In this document: one piece after another, positions 51,767-63,099 of the stretch | Layout: every line of letters starts with the position of its first letter | Position numbering within the stretch: the first letter of the stretch is position 1 | Source: Mycobacterium sp. UM_CSW | GTDB lineage: Bacteria; Actinomycetota; Actinomycetes; Mycobacteriales; Mycobacteriaceae | Assembly: GCF_000455205.1 (NCBI RefSeq) | Contig: NZ_AUWQ01000074.1 | Location: 1 to 64,000 of the forward strand | Direction: 5' to 3' | Length of the DNA stretch: 64,000 bases | Position numbers and translations under genes: made by a program | Notes under the pieces: generated by a model | The model's input: the letters and a program-made list of their open reading frames with translations, nothing else | Database searches by the model: none | What the model was told of the DNA's origin: nothing

Positions 51767-51776
51767 CGACCCTCAC

Positions 51777-52853
51777 TCAGGAGCATCTGGCGAGTTCCCA
51801 GCGCAGTTGCGCTTCCGACGGGGACTGCACGGGAATGAACGCTGCTTCCCGGTATCGGCGACTCGCCGAGGTCCTACTGGCGTAGCCCTTGCCCCCGGCG
51901 GTCCGGATCTCCAGATCGGCGCCGGCGCCGGCAAGTTCGGCTGCGGTGAGCCGCAGCGACAGCAGCTCTTTCTTCGTCGGCGTCTGTGACGTCTCAGCCC
52001 CGCCGACCGCTGCCGCCAACCTTGCCAGCGTCGCCTCCGCCGAGGCGAGCTTCTCCGCGACGCGTTCGACGTCTGCGGCGAATACAGCGTTGACCCCCGT
52101 CAGCCCCAGCCTGCTCTGCTCCACCGCGGCTCTCGTCAGCCCCAGGCACATGGCCGACTGCAACACAAGGAAGGTCGGGCGCACGGTACGCAGAAACCCA
52201 TCGAAGTCGCGCGACAACACCTGCTGCACGGGAACGTACGCGGACTGCAGATTCAGATACGACGACGCCGTGCTCCCCAGCGCCAACAGGTCGAAGTGCT
52301 CCCCCACGACCACCCCGGGTGTGTCCAACGGCAGTGCCACGATGAGTTTTTCGCCGGCGTCGGTCCGCGCGGCGGTGACCATCGTCGAGTCCGGGTAGAG
52401 GTTGCTGGCCCACCTGATCGGACCGGACAATTCGTAACCGCCGCCGACCGGTGCGGCCGTAAGCTCCAGGCTGCCGCAGCCCGCCGCTTCCTTGAAGGCC
52501 GATGCCATGGCCGTGACCCCCGGCACGGTTCCGGCGATTAGCGGCCGCGCAGCCGCGATGCTGAAAGGGGTTGCGGCGCTGAGCAGATACTCCAAGGCCA
52601 TTCGGTGCGCCCACACCGAGAAACCGGTGCTCATGCACTCCCCGGAGATCCGCCGCACGACGTCCGCCATCTCGGGCAGCCTGCCGTCGGCATTGCCCGG
52701 TGCGCCGATCCCCAGCAGGCCGGCCGCGCCGAGCGCGGCGAAACTGCGGCGCGCGTGATGCTCGCCGGCGTCCAACGCCCCGGCGTGGGCGCGGATGTCT
52801 TCCAGCAGTTCGACCTCCAGCCGGCGGACCGTAGGCCCCAACGTCGCCGTCAT
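51777..52853 (-). CDS. Acyl-CoA-dehydrogenase-like flavoprotein
   Basis: 358 aa. It has the ACAD fold but is short: FAALGAAGLLGIGAPGNADG and MSTGFSVWAHRMALEYLLSA in the helical part, GSLELTAAPVGGGYELSGPI in the beta part, and a helical end with ELAGAGADLEIRTAGGKGY. The usual catalytic Glu is not evident. It more resembles the DszC/SfnB flavin monooxygenase-like side of the family, which handle organosulfur or aromatic compounds. It lies 42 bases after OsmC and 10 bases before the ECF sigma gene, so it seems part of the stress cluster. Confidence 0.8.
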   Translation of the reverse strand: MTATLGPTVRRLEVELLEDIRAHAGALDAGEHHARRSFAALGAAGLLGIGAPGNADGRLPEMADVVRRISGECMSTGFSVWAHRMALEYLLSAATPFSIAAARPLIAGTVPGVTAMASAFKEAAGCGSLELTAAPVGGGYELSGPIRWASNLYPDSTMVTAARTDAGEKLIVALPLDTPGVVVGEHFDLLALGSTASSYLNLQSAYVPVQQVLSRDFDGFLRTVRPTFLVLQSAMCLGLTRAAVEQSRLGLTGVNAVFAADVERVAEKLASAEATLARLAAAVGGAETSQTPTKKELLSLRLTAAELAGAGADLEIRTAGGKGYASRTSASRRYREAAFIPVQSPSEAQLRWELARCS

Positions 52854-52895
52854 TTCGTCAATACCTTTGCCACAGTGAAACTTCCCGTCGGATGC

Positions 52896-53420
52896 CTATT
52901 CGGTGACCAGTGTCGAGTCCACGGTCACCGGGTTGCGGAACGTGCTGACCACCGGCGACCAGGCGATCGCGTTGTCGTGGATCTGTTTGAGGACCGCGTC
53001 GTCGGCATCGCCGGCGAGGGTGACTTTGCAGCGAACCGCGCTGAAGCCGAGGCGTTTGCCCTCCGGGGTGTCGCCGACCCCCCACACCGCGGAGATGTCG
53101 ATGTCGCCCTCCATCTCGACCTGGATCTTGGTCAAGGTCACCCCGCGGTGGGTGGCGTTGGCGAGCAGGCCGACCGACACGCACGACCCCAGGGCCGCCA
53201 GGGCCGTTTCTGACGGGTTGGGCGCCGAGTCGTCGCCCAGCAGCGCCGGCGGTTCGCCCACCAGCATCGGCGCGAGACCGCGCACGTAGGTCATGTTGCG
53301 GAACCCCGCTTCACAGACCGTCTTCGCCTTCAGAGTCTTCTTGCCGGTGTCGGGGTTGGCCTTGGCATTACACGACAGCCGGTCGAGCCCTTCGGCATCG
53401 ATGACGAGCGCGTCGGTCAT
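52896..53420 (-). CDS. OsmC-family protein
   Basis: 174 aa. The fold has the peroxidase-type Cys in NPSETALAALGSCVSVGLLA and the second Cys in LGFSAVRCKVTLAGDADD. These two Cys residues are the catalytic pair of OsmC/Ohr hydroperoxide reductases. The N-terminal stretch has KTVCEAGFRNMTYVRG. It should reduce organic hydroperoxides with a thiol donor. It heads the leftward cluster with ACAD-like, sigma, anti-sigma and FNT genes. Confidence 0.88.
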   Translation of the reverse strand: MTDALVIDAEGLDRLSCNAKANPDTGKKTLKAKTVCEAGFRNMTYVRGLAPMLVGEPPALLGDDSAPNPSETALAALGSCVSVGLLANATHRGVTLTKIQVEMEGDIDISAVWGVGDTPEGKRLGFSAVRCKVTLAGDADDAVLKQIHDNAIAWSPVVSTFRNPVTVDSTLVTE

Positions 53421-53746
53421 GAACGTCCTCCGTTTCCCGCGAATGATTGCGTCTCCACGGATTTAGTGCGCTCCCGGAGCGATGCGTGACGGCGGGCGCG
53501 CTCGCCCCGCACCGGCGAGACGGCACGTCACTTGCCCGAAACAGCGCGGCCGCCGACGATCGCGCGCACCGGCGCGGTGTTGCCCGGATGAACCGACTCT
53601 GCCCGATGTCGTGGGCTTCCTCGGCCGGACATCGCCGCTCTGAGGTAGCTAGTTGGTGGGGGCGCCAGCATGCGTCGGGCAGGTCGGGCCCGCCGGTTGG
53701 GTTCGGCGCGCGAATAAAATCCCGCGGATCTTTTCCGTCGGAAGGT
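53421..53746. other. Non-coding gap upstream of OsmC gene
   Basis: 326 bases with no gene I accept. Open frames on both strands here are continuations of antisense reading through neighbours. Promoter elements for the OsmC cluster should be at the left end, but I see no clear -10/-35 pair. Confidence 0.4.
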
Positions 53747-54580
53747 TCAGGGCCCGGGCGGTTGCGTGACGAAGTCGATGAGCTCCTCGACGCGGCCAAT
53801 GAGCGCCGGTTCCAGGTCGTTCCAGTCGCGCACGGTCGAGCGGATGCGCCGCCACGCCCGGGCGATGTCGGCCTGGTTGGTATGCGGCAGGCCGAGCGCC
53901 GCGCAGCCGTGCTTCCACGCGACGTTCCGCGGAACCTCGGGCCAGGCCGCCAGGCCGAGCCGCTGCGGCTTCACGGCCTGCCAGATGTCGACGTAGGGGT
54001 GGCCGACGACCAGGGTGTCGCGGCCGCCCGGTCCCCGGCGTACCGCCTCGGCGATCCGGGTCTCCTTCGAACCCGCGACGAGGTGATCGACGAGCACGCC
54101 GAGCCGGCGTCCGGGGCCGGGCGCGAACTCGGCCACGATGCCCGCCAGATCGTCTATGCCACCGAGATGCTCGACGACGACGCCCTCGATGCGCAGGTCG
54201 TCGCCCCACACCTGCGCGATCAGTTCGGCGTCATGGCGGCCCTCGACGTAGATCCGGCCGGCCCGGGCGACCCGGGCACGCGCGCCGGGCACCGCGACGG
54301 AGCCGGACGCCGTCCTACCCGCTGCAGCGGGCGCCGCGCGGCGCGGCACGGTGAGGATCACCGGGCGTCCCTCGAGCAAAAAGCCTGGGCCGAGCGGAAA
54401 GCCGCGGGTGTGACCGTGCCGGTCCTCCAGGTAGACGCGGCCGTATTCGACCCGCACCACCGCCCCTACGTAGCCGGTTTCGACGTCCTCGACCACCAGG
54501 CCGAGCTCGGCCGGGTGCTCCGTGGAGCGGGGTTTGCGCCGACCCGAGGCGAGGACATCCGTTCCGTAGCGATCGACCAC
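53747..54580 (-). CDS. DUF3097-family protein
   Basis: 277 aa from a GTG at 54580. It follows the actinobacterial DUF3097 pattern: RYGTDVLASGRRKPRSTEHP at the start, VEDVETGYVGAVVRVEYGRV, and IYVEGRHDAELIAQVWGDDLR split over residues 109-129. The block VEGRHD...VEHLGGIDDL...VLVDHLV, then VVGHPYVDIWQAVKP, resembles a Toprim-type acidic fold, so a nuclease or nucleotide-binding role is possible, but function is unknown. Followed on the same strand by a gap and preceded by glgX. Confidence 0.82.
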   Translation of the reverse strand: MVDRYGTDVLASGRRKPRSTEHPAELGLVVEDVETGYVGAVVRVEYGRVYLEDRHGHTRGFPLGPGFLLEGRPVILTVPRRAAPAAAGRTASGSVAVPGARARVARAGRIYVEGRHDAELIAQVWGDDLRIEGVVVEHLGGIDDLAGIVAEFAPGPGRRLGVLVDHLVAGSKETRIAEAVRRGPGGRDTLVVGHPYVDIWQAVKPQRLGLAAWPEVPRNVAWKHGCAALGLPHTNQADIARAWRRIRSTVRDWNDLEPALIGRVEELIDFVTQPPGP

Positions 54581-54615
54581 CCGGCAATACTAGGAAGCGT
54601 TGCGGCCAACCGGGG

Positions 54616-56712
<2,097 letters not shown>

Positions 56713-56716
<4 letters not shown>

Positions 56717-57429
56717 CCACTCCCCTGGGGTTGCCGAACCCCGAGTCGATCGGCACCGATCAGCACTCGTGTTACCAGGAAACCGAAGACGAATCCGCCG
56801 ACGTGGGCGAAGAAAGCGACGCCGCTGCCGCCGGCCTTGGGTTGGACGAGCGAGGAGTTGCCCTCGAAAAACTGGTAGAGAAACCAGCCACCCAGGAACA
56901 CCCAGGCGGGGATGCCGACCGGGATCCACCCGATGAAGGTGCTGATACGCGAGCTCGGGTAGAGGACCAGATAAGCGCCCAGCACGGCCGCGATCGCGCC
57001 GCTGGCACCGAGTGTCGGTACTCGCGCATCGGAGGCCGAGCCGAAGAACAGGGTCATGGCCGTCTGCGTCATGGTGGCGACGAACCCCCCGGCGAAGTAC
57101 AGGAGTAGGTAGCCGAGCCGTCCGAAAGCATCCTCGACGTTCTTGCCGAAGATCAGCAGGAACAGCATGTTGCCGAGGATGTGATCCCAGCCGGCATGCA
57201 GGAACATCGCCGTGATCCAGCCGTACCCCCAGGGGACGCCGACGTGGCAGGCACCGTCGACGTTGCATGGATAAAACGACGCCCGGTCAATCGCGGCATC
57301 CCCGTTCGGCAATTCGTAGAACAGAAACACCGCGAAGTTGATCGCGATCAGCGTGGAGTTCACGATGGGAAACCTGCGGGCCGGGATACCGTCGGAATAG
57401 GGGATCATCCGGGCGACTCCCTTTGGCAT
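56713..57429 (-). CDS. Rhomboid-family intramembrane protease
   Basis: 238 aa. The catalytic dyad is Ser143 (LGASGAIAAVLGAY) and His209 (FFAHVGGFVFGFLV). The conserved HxxxN is His83 to Asn87 (HILGNMLFLLIFG). About six membrane segments. It is expected to cut membrane proteins within the bilayer; the substrate is unknown. ATGs at 57429 and 57408 both fit. The stop overlaps the glgX start, so the two are co-translated. An AT-rich palindrome lies 53 bases upstream. Confidence 0.9.
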
Positions 57430-57481
57430 TCGGCGCGGGTGCTGGCGTGACCATCGTCGCGCTCGGCCGCGCGATAGTCAT

Positions 57482-57495
57482 TGTTATTAATAACA
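57482..57495. promoter_or_regulatory. AT-rich perfect palindrome
   Basis: TGTTATTAATAACA is a 14-bp perfect palindrome made almost only of A and T, which stands out in this GC-rich region. It lies 53 bases upstream of the rhomboid start, so it may be an operator or part of its promoter. Confidence 0.5.
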
Positions 57496-57680
57496 GCATC
57501 CGCGCCTCGCGCCTGTGCTGGTCCATAACGGCCAAAGCGTTAAGGATTCGGCCGTAAGCATGAGAAATCCATAAATTGTCGTAAGTAACTGCGTGGCCTT
57601 ACCGGGCTGATTGCGTTGCCGCTGCTAGGTTGCTAAGTGCCGCTAATGCACAGCGTGTGGCGGTGAGCGAGGTGGACGTT

Positions 57681-57968
57681 ATGGACCTGTCCCATTGGGT
57701 GTCGAGCATTGTCGCTTTTTTGCGCGCCGGGTACCCCACCGGCATGCCGGCGACCGGTTACGCGTCGCTGGCGGCTTTGTCGCACCGGCGCGTCTCGAAC
57801 GACGAGATCAACACCATCACAAGAGAACTCATCATGCGTAGATGTGCGCCGATCAGCAGCGCCGACGTCGGGGTGGCGATCACGCACGTCACCAACGCGA
57901 TGCCCTCCGACGACGACATCGCGCGCGTGCAGCGTCGGCTGCACGCGATCGGGTGCGCCAGCGCATAG
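57681..57968 (+). CDS. DUF3349-family protein
   Basis: 95 aa from the ATG at 57681 (MDLSHWVSSIVAFLRAGYP). The run GMPATGYASLAALSHRRVS and a helical end with DDDIARVQRRLHAIG are typical of the small mycobacterial DUF3349 proteins (Rv0543c-like). All-helical, no signal. Function unknown. Earlier GTG starts (57630-57675) are possible but add non-family residues. It converges on the ABC transporter gene with a 4-base gap. Confidence 0.75.
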   Translation: MDLSHWVSSIVAFLRAGYPTGMPATGYASLAALSHRRVSNDEINTITRELIMRRCAPISSADVGVAITHVTNAMPSDDDIARVQRRLHAIGCASA

Positions 57969-57972
57969 CCGC

Positions 57973-59052
57973 TCAACAAATCCTTCGGCCATCGGTGCCG
58001 AAGAAGTGCAAGTGCCCGGGTTCGGGGTGTAGGCGCACGCGGCTGCCCTTTTCCGGTGGATGACGCCCGTCGGCGCGCGCGACGACAGGCTGGCTGATCA
58101 CCTTGCCGGAACCCGTGATTCGGCCGTAGAGATAGGCGTCGGCCCCGAGCTCCTCGACCACGTCCACTTCCATCTCGACGCCGAGGCCGCCCAGTTCGAA
58201 GTGTTCGGGGCGGACCCCGACAACGATCTGGCCGACCTCGTCTGCGGCGCCGTCGATTTCGCGCGGCACCCGGATCGGCCAGTCCCCCAGCGACACCGAG
58301 GAGTCGACGACGGGGAGGGTGAACAGGTTCATCGCCGGGGACCCGATGAACCCCGCGACGAAGACGTTCTCGGGGTTGCGGTAGAGCTCGCGCGGTGTCG
58401 CAAACTGTTGCAGCACCCCATCGCACAGGACGGCGACCCGATCCCCCATGGTCATGGCCTCCACCTGGTCGTGGGTGACGTACACGGTGGTGGTGCCGAG
58501 CCGCCGCTGCAGCGCGGCGATCTGGTTGCGGGTCTGCACGCGCAGTTTGGCGTCGAGGTTGCTCAACGGCTCGTCCATCAGGAAGACCTGCGGGCGCCGC
58601 ACGATCGCACGGCCCATCGCGACCCGCTGGCGCTGCCCGCCGGACAGGTCTTTGGGCTTGCGACCCAGATACGGCTGCAGGTCAAGCAGTTTCGCCGCGG
58701 CCAGCACCCGCTCGCTGATCTCGGCTTTCGGGGTTTTGGCGATCTTGAGCGCGAAGCCCATGTTCTGCGCCACCGTCATGTGCGGGTAGAGCGCGTAATT
58801 CTGAAAGACCATCGCCACGTCGCGGTCCTTGGGGTCGACGTTGGTGACGTCGCGGTCCCCGATCCGGATGCGCCCGGCGTCCAGCGTTTCCAGTCCGGCA
58901 ACCATCCGCAGCGAGGTCGTCTTGCCGCAGCCGGACGGTCCGACCAGGACGACGAATTCGCCGTCGCCGACGTCGAGATCGAGGCCGTCCAGGGCGGGTC
59001 GATCCGTGCCCGGATAGCGCCGCGTCGCCTGCTCGAAACTGACCGATGCCAT
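57973..59052 (-). CDS. Sugar ABC importer, ATP-binding subunit (Rv2038c-like)
   Basis: 359 aa. Walker A is GPSGCGKTT (residues 38-46), the signature is DLSGGQRQRVAMGRA, and Walker B is VFLMDEPLSNLDAKL. The last third is the regulatory MalK/UgpC-type OB-fold region. This is a MalK/SugC-type subunit. It ends a leftward operon of binding protein, two permeases and ATPase in the order seen for M. tuberculosis Rv2041c-Rv2038c. It provides energy for import of an unknown sugar. Confidence 0.94.
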   Translation of the reverse strand: MASVSFEQATRRYPGTDRPALDGLDLDVGDGEFVVLVGPSGCGKTTSLRMVAGLETLDAGRIRIGDRDVTNVDPKDRDVAMVFQNYALYPHMTVAQNMGFALKIAKTPKAEISERVLAAAKLLDLQPYLGRKPKDLSGGQRQRVAMGRAIVRRPQVFLMDEPLSNLDAKLRVQTRNQIAALQRRLGTTTVYVTHDQVEAMTMGDRVAVLCDGVLQQFATPRELYRNPENVFVAGFIGSPAMNLFTLPVVDSSVSLGDWPIRVPREIDGAADEVGQIVVGVRPEHFELGGLGVEMEVDVVEELGADAYLYGRITGSGKVISQPVVARADGRHPPEKGSRVRLHPEPGHLHFFGTDGRRIC

Positions 59053-59054
59053 GG

Positions 59055-59897
59055 CTATCCGTTCATTCCGGTGACGGCGATGCCCCGGACGAAGGAGCGC
59101 TGGGCGAAGGCGTAGATGACGACCAGCGGCACCATGATCAGCATGGAGGTGGCCATGATCACCGGCCAGCGGGCGACGTATTCGCCGCGCAACCTGACCA
59201 GGCCGAGCGTCAGCGTCGCCAGGCTGTTGCGCTGAATCATCAGCAGCGGCCACAGGAAGTCGTTCCACACGTTGACCCAGGTGAGCACCGCGAGCACCAG
59301 CACCGCCGGCCTCGCGTGCGGCAGCAGGATGCGCCAGTAGATCTGCCATGGCGAACAACCGTCCAGGATCGCCGCCTCCTCGAGATCGGTTGGCAGCGTG
59401 CGGAAGAACTGCCGCATGAGATAGGTGCCGAAGGCGCTGCCGAACAAGCCCGGCACGATCATCGCCCACGGCGTGTCCACCCAACCCAGTGTCCGCATCA
59501 GGATGAACTGCGGGATCACCGTGACGGTCAGCGGAACCATCAGCGTGCCCAGGTACAGGACGAACAACGCCTCCCGGCCGCGAAACTGCAGTCGCGCGAA
59601 CGCGTATCCGGCCAGCGAGCAGAAGAAGACCTGCCCGGCCGTGACGCATCCGGCGTACAGCACGGTGTTGAAAAACATGCGCCAGAACGGCATCAGCGAG
59701 AACACCTCGGTGTAGTTGGACCACCGCGGATGGGCCGGCAACAGCCTGGGCTCGGTCACCTCGCCTTCCCTTTTCAGTGAGCCGGACACGGCCCACGCGA
59801 TCGGGAACAGCCAGCACCAGGCGATCGCGGTCAGCGCCGTGTACACGAGGACGGCGCGAAACACGTTGCGCTTGAACACCCGCTCAGCCAAGACCAC
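59055..59897 (-). CDS. Sugar ABC importer, permease 2 (Rv2039c-like)
   Basis: 280 aa. Six membrane segments. The EAA loop that contacts the ATPase is LEEAAILDGCSPWQIYWRIL, followed by LP. This is a MalG/SugB-type permease. It starts inside the previous permease gene (14-base overlap) and ends two bases before the ATP-binding gene. Confidence 0.93.
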   Translation of the reverse strand: MVLAERVFKRNVFRAVLVYTALTAIAWCWLFPIAWAVSGSLKREGEVTEPRLLPAHPRWSNYTEVFSLMPFWRMFFNTVLYAGCVTAGQVFFCSLAGYAFARLQFRGREALFVLYLGTLMVPLTVTVIPQFILMRTLGWVDTPWAMIVPGLFGSAFGTYLMRQFFRTLPTDLEEAAILDGCSPWQIYWRILLPHARPAVLVLAVLTWVNVWNDFLWPLLMIQRNSLATLTLGLVRLRGEYVARWPVIMATSMLIMVPLVVIYAFAQRSFVRGIAVTGMNG

Positions 59898-60795
59898 CGG
59901 AAGCCTCCAAAGAACGCTGCCGCGCCAGGCGCAACTGCACCACGGTCAGCACCAGCAGGATCGCGAACATGACCCAGGCCAGCGCCGACGCGTAGCCGAA
60001 TTCCAGGAACGAGAACGCGTGCTGGAACAGCATGATGCCCAGCACATAGGTGGCGCTTTCGGGCCCACCGTTCGCGCCGTTGAGGACGTAGACCATGTCA
60101 AACGCCTGGAACGCGTGGATGACCGAGATGACCACCACGAAAGAGATCGCCCCGCGGATCAGCGGCACCGTGATGAACACGAATTGCCGTGTCTCGCCCG
60201 CGCCGTCGATCCTGGCCGCCTCGTAGACGCTTTCGGGAACCCCCTGCATCGCCGCGAGCAGGATGACGGTGGCGAACGGCACGCTGCGCCAGACGCTGAC
60301 GATGCATAACGAAGCCATGGCCCACTTGGGGTCGACCAGCCATGGGATCGGCCCGATCCCGACCCAGCCGAGCATGATGTTGAGCAACCCGTTGTCGGTG
60401 TTGAAGACGAACTGCCACACGACCGCCATCACCACCGACGAGATGGCCAGCGGCAGGAAGACGATCGTGCGGAAAACACCGATGCCCTTGACCTTTCGGT
60501 TCAGCACGCCGGCCACGACGAGGCTGACCAGGACGGTCGGCACGACGGTGCCGAGGGTGAAGATCACGGTGTTGCGGATGGCGATCAGAAACAGCGGGTC
60601 AGACGTGAACAGCTCTCGGAAGTTCTTGAAGCCCACGAATTTCGGCGGCCTGAAGACGTCCCACTGCTGAAAGCTCATGTAGAGCGAGAAGCCGAGCGGA
60701 AACAGCATGAACACCGCGACCGCGGCGAGGTTGGGCGCGACGAACAGGCGACCGGCGCGGGCGCGTCGCCGGGAGGGACCGGACGCCGATGTCAT
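59884..60795 (-). CDS. Sugar ABC importer, permease 1 (Rv2040c-like)
   Basis: 303 aa from the ATG at 60795. Six membrane segments; the EAA loop is VYEAARIDGAGETRQFVFIT, followed by VPL. The start of the core reads APNLAAVAVFMLFPLGFSLY, as in MalF/SugA-type permeases. It overlaps the binding-protein gene by four bases and the second permease by 14. Confidence 0.93.
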   Translation of the reverse strand: MTSASGPSRRRARAGRLFVAPNLAAVAVFMLFPLGFSLYMSFQQWDVFRPPKFVGFKNFRELFTSDPLFLIAIRNTVIFTLGTVVPTVLVSLVVAGVLNRKVKGIGVFRTIVFLPLAISSVVMAVVWQFVFNTDNGLLNIMLGWVGIGPIPWLVDPKWAMASLCIVSVWRSVPFATVILLAAMQGVPESVYEAARIDGAGETRQFVFITVPLIRGAISFVVVISVIHAFQAFDMVYVLNGANGGPESATYVLGIMLFQHAFSFLEFGYASALAWVMFAILLVLTVVQLRLARQRSLEASGGLG

Positions 60796-62114
60796 GAGGT
60801 GCGCAGCACGTCGTCGAGCGAGGGCGGCAGCGCGGTCAGCGACGTCGCCGGCCGGGATCCTCGCAGCACGGGCCCGAAGTCGCGGTCCATCAGGGCAACG
60901 ATCTTTTCCCACGCTGGGGTAACCGGCAACCCGTCGGAATACGCCGGCCCCTGGGTGAGCACGGCGAGATTGTCGATTCTGTGGTGTGATTCGGCGAATC
61001 CGGTTGAGTTGAGCGCCGAGCGCAGCACCGGCACGAACAACGTGGATTCACCGGTCAACGCCTGGCCAACCGGACCGGTCGCGAATTTCACGAACTCCCA
61101 TGCCTGCTCCTTTCGCGGACTGCTCGCGGAGATGGCCAGCCCGGTGGAACCGATATTGGAGCGCGCCGACTGCCCCTGCCGGCGCGGCCCCACTGGCAAC
61201 GGGGTGACGTCGAAATCCAGGCCGTCGGCTCGAAGAAACGTCTGGTATCGCCAGTGGCCACCCAGCCCGATCGCCGCTTTGCCCGCCGCGAACAGGTCCG
61301 GGGTGGACATCGATTGCACCTCGGATGCGTCCGGCGCGACCCGGTGTTTGTTTGACAGGTCGGCGTAGAACTGCACCGCCTCGATGAAGGCGTCGTCGCC
61401 GAAGTTGAAGTGGGTCGGGTTCTTCAGCGGGGTGGCCCACGGCACGCCGTTGTTCATGGCGAACAGCCCGGCCGAGTAGTACGAGAACCACATGTTGACG
61501 AAGCCCCACTGCGTGGCGCGCCCGGAACCACCCCGCTTGGTGAGAGCGGTCGCGGTATTCAGAAATTCTTCGAAACTCCACGCCCGCTCCCAGGTTCCGG
61601 GTGGCGCCGGCAGCCCGGCCTCGGCGAAAAGCCGTTTGTTGTAGAAGAGGTAGTTTCCGGACCACTGTTCCGGGAGCGCGTACTGGCCACCCTCGAACGC
61701 GAAGGTGTCATATAGCGACGGGATGCTGTCCGACTTCAGTTCCGCCGCGAAACTTGGATCTCGAGTCAGCATGGTGTTGAGGTCGAGCAAAACGCCCCGG
61801 GCGGCCAGTTCGGCGTAGGTCAATTCCCACGCCATCATCACATCCGGACACTTGCCGCCCGCGCAAAAGGTTGATAGCTGCTGCATCACGCCCGGAGCGG
61901 ATAACACCGCCCGAACCTTGATGTCGGGGTGGCGGCGCTGAAACTCCTCGACGATGCGCATCCTGCGATCTCGCTCGTCCGGGTTCGCCGCGAAGAAGAA
62001 AGTCAGCGCGTCGTCGTCGGGGGCGCAGCCGGCCGCCCAGGGCGTCAGCGAGACCGCGGTGAGCGCACCGGCTCCCCGCAGCAGGCTTCGCCGGCCGAAC
62101 GGCTTATCGAGCAT
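60792..62114 (-). CDS. Sugar-binding lipoprotein of ABC importer (Rv2041c-like)
   Basis: 440 aa. It has both a twin-arginine pair (Arg8-Arg9, FGRRSLLRGAGA) and a lipobox (WAAGC, Cys30), so it is probably exported by Tat and then lipidated. The rest is an extracellular solute-binding family 1 fold (FFFAANPDERDRRMRIVEEF at the start, SLYDTFAFEGGQYALPEQWS in the cleft, and RKEQAWEFVKFATGP). It presents an unknown sugar to the permeases. The start lies within the upstream ECF sigma gene by 11 bases, so the two are linked. Confidence 0.92.
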   Translation of the reverse strand: MLDKPFGRRSLLRGAGALTAVSLTPWAAGCAPDDDALTFFFAANPDERDRRMRIVEEFQRRHPDIKVRAVLSAPGVMQQLSTFCAGGKCPDVMMAWELTYAELAARGVLLDLNTMLTRDPSFAAELKSDSIPSLYDTFAFEGGQYALPEQWSGNYLFYNKRLFAEAGLPAPPGTWERAWSFEEFLNTATALTKRGGSGRATQWGFVNMWFSYYSAGLFAMNNGVPWATPLKNPTHFNFGDDAFIEAVQFYADLSNKHRVAPDASEVQSMSTPDLFAAGKAAIGLGGHWRYQTFLRADGLDFDVTPLPVGPRRQGQSARSNIGSTGLAISASSPRKEQAWEFVKFATGPVGQALTGESTLFVPVLRSALNSTGFAESHHRIDNLAVLTQGPAYSDGLPVTPAWEKIVALMDRDFGPVLRGSRPATSLTALPPSLDDVLRTS

Positions 62115-63099
62115 GGTGCTCCCGATGTTGCCCGTTAGCGGCCCCCGGCGCGGGCCGTTTGGGATCGCCCTGGCGCCCGATCGGGCTGAGGTGTTGGCGC
62201 GGCGGCTCACTCGGCAGCGCGAGAACGGCCCGGCGCAGCCGGTCGGGGTCGCCGGTGATGTCGATGCTGTGGATGCGGTTGTCAGGGCCGACGCCGATCC
62301 GAAGCATGGCCAGCGCGCGACCGCGGGGTGCGAGGACGATGCCCGGGACGCCGTCGATGAGCAGCACCACGCCCGTCCGCGCGCGGCGGGTGAAGCGGCG
62401 GGTTTCCTCGGCGACCTCCCTCGCCCCGCGCACTTCGGTGGGCACGTCAGCGGGGACCAGCGCCGCATCGACCCGGCGCACCACGTCGGGCGCCAGCACC
62501 TCGAGCAGGGCGGCGATATCGCCGCCGCGCGACGCCGCCAGAAACGCCTCGACGACCGCTTGGTGCTCGACCGCACGGGCCGGTTCGATCGCCGGACGGG
62601 CGTGCAGGCGTGCCCGGGCCCGGCTTGCCAGCTTCTTCGCCGCGGCCGGCGAGCGGTCCAGGAGGCCGGCGACCTCCTCGAACGGCATGGCGAACACGTC
62701 GTGCAGCACGAACGCCACCCGCTCCGCGGGTGAGAGCCGGTCGAGCACGACGAGCATGGCGCTGCCGACCGAGTCCGCGAGCAGCGCGTCCTCGTCCGCC
62801 GGGGCCGCCGCGGCCCCGTTAAGCCGGTCGAGCTCGGTGGGATCGCCGAACGGTCGCTCGGCGCGCCGCCCCCGCGCCCGGAGCTGGTCGATGGCCGCGT
62901 GGGCGGTGACCGTGGTGAACCAGCCGGTCAGGTTGCGGATGCCGTCAAAAGCCGTGCCGCTGGCCTTCAGCCACGCCGACTGGACGGCGTCGTCGGCGTC
63001 GGCCACGGAGCCGAGCAGCTGAAACGCGACCGACCTCAGGTGTCGTCGGTCCGCGTCGAACCGCTGGGCGAGATCCGCCAGATCCTTTGGTGCGCTCAT
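62104..63099 (-). CDS. SigJ-type ECF sigma factor with SnoaL-like C-terminal domain
   Basis: 331 aa. Sigma region 2 is RHLRSVAFQLLGSVADADDA with LTGWFTTVTAHAAIDQLRAR, and region 4 has LDRLSPAERVAFVLHDVFAM followed by PFEEVAGLLDRSPAAAKKLA. A third, SnoaL/NTF2-like domain follows (residues 180-300), the mark of the SigJ/ECF41-like group, in which this domain controls the sigma factor without a separate anti-sigma. It overlaps the sugar-binding gene by 11 bases. The divergent neighbour is a small DoxX-like gene. Confidence 0.9.
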   Translation of the reverse strand: MSAPKDLADLAQRFDADRRHLRSVAFQLLGSVADADDAVQSAWLKASGTAFDGIRNLTGWFTTVTAHAAIDQLRARGRRAERPFGDPTELDRLNGAAAAPADEDALLADSVGSAMLVVLDRLSPAERVAFVLHDVFAMPFEEVAGLLDRSPAAAKKLASRARARLHARPAIEPARAVEHQAVVEAFLAASRGGDIAALLEVLAPDVVRRVDAALVPADVPTEVRGAREVAEETRRFTRRARTGVVLLIDGVPGIVLAPRGRALAMLRIGVGPDNRIHSIDITGDPDRLRRAVLALPSEPPRQHLSPIGRQGDPKRPAPGAANGQHREHHAR

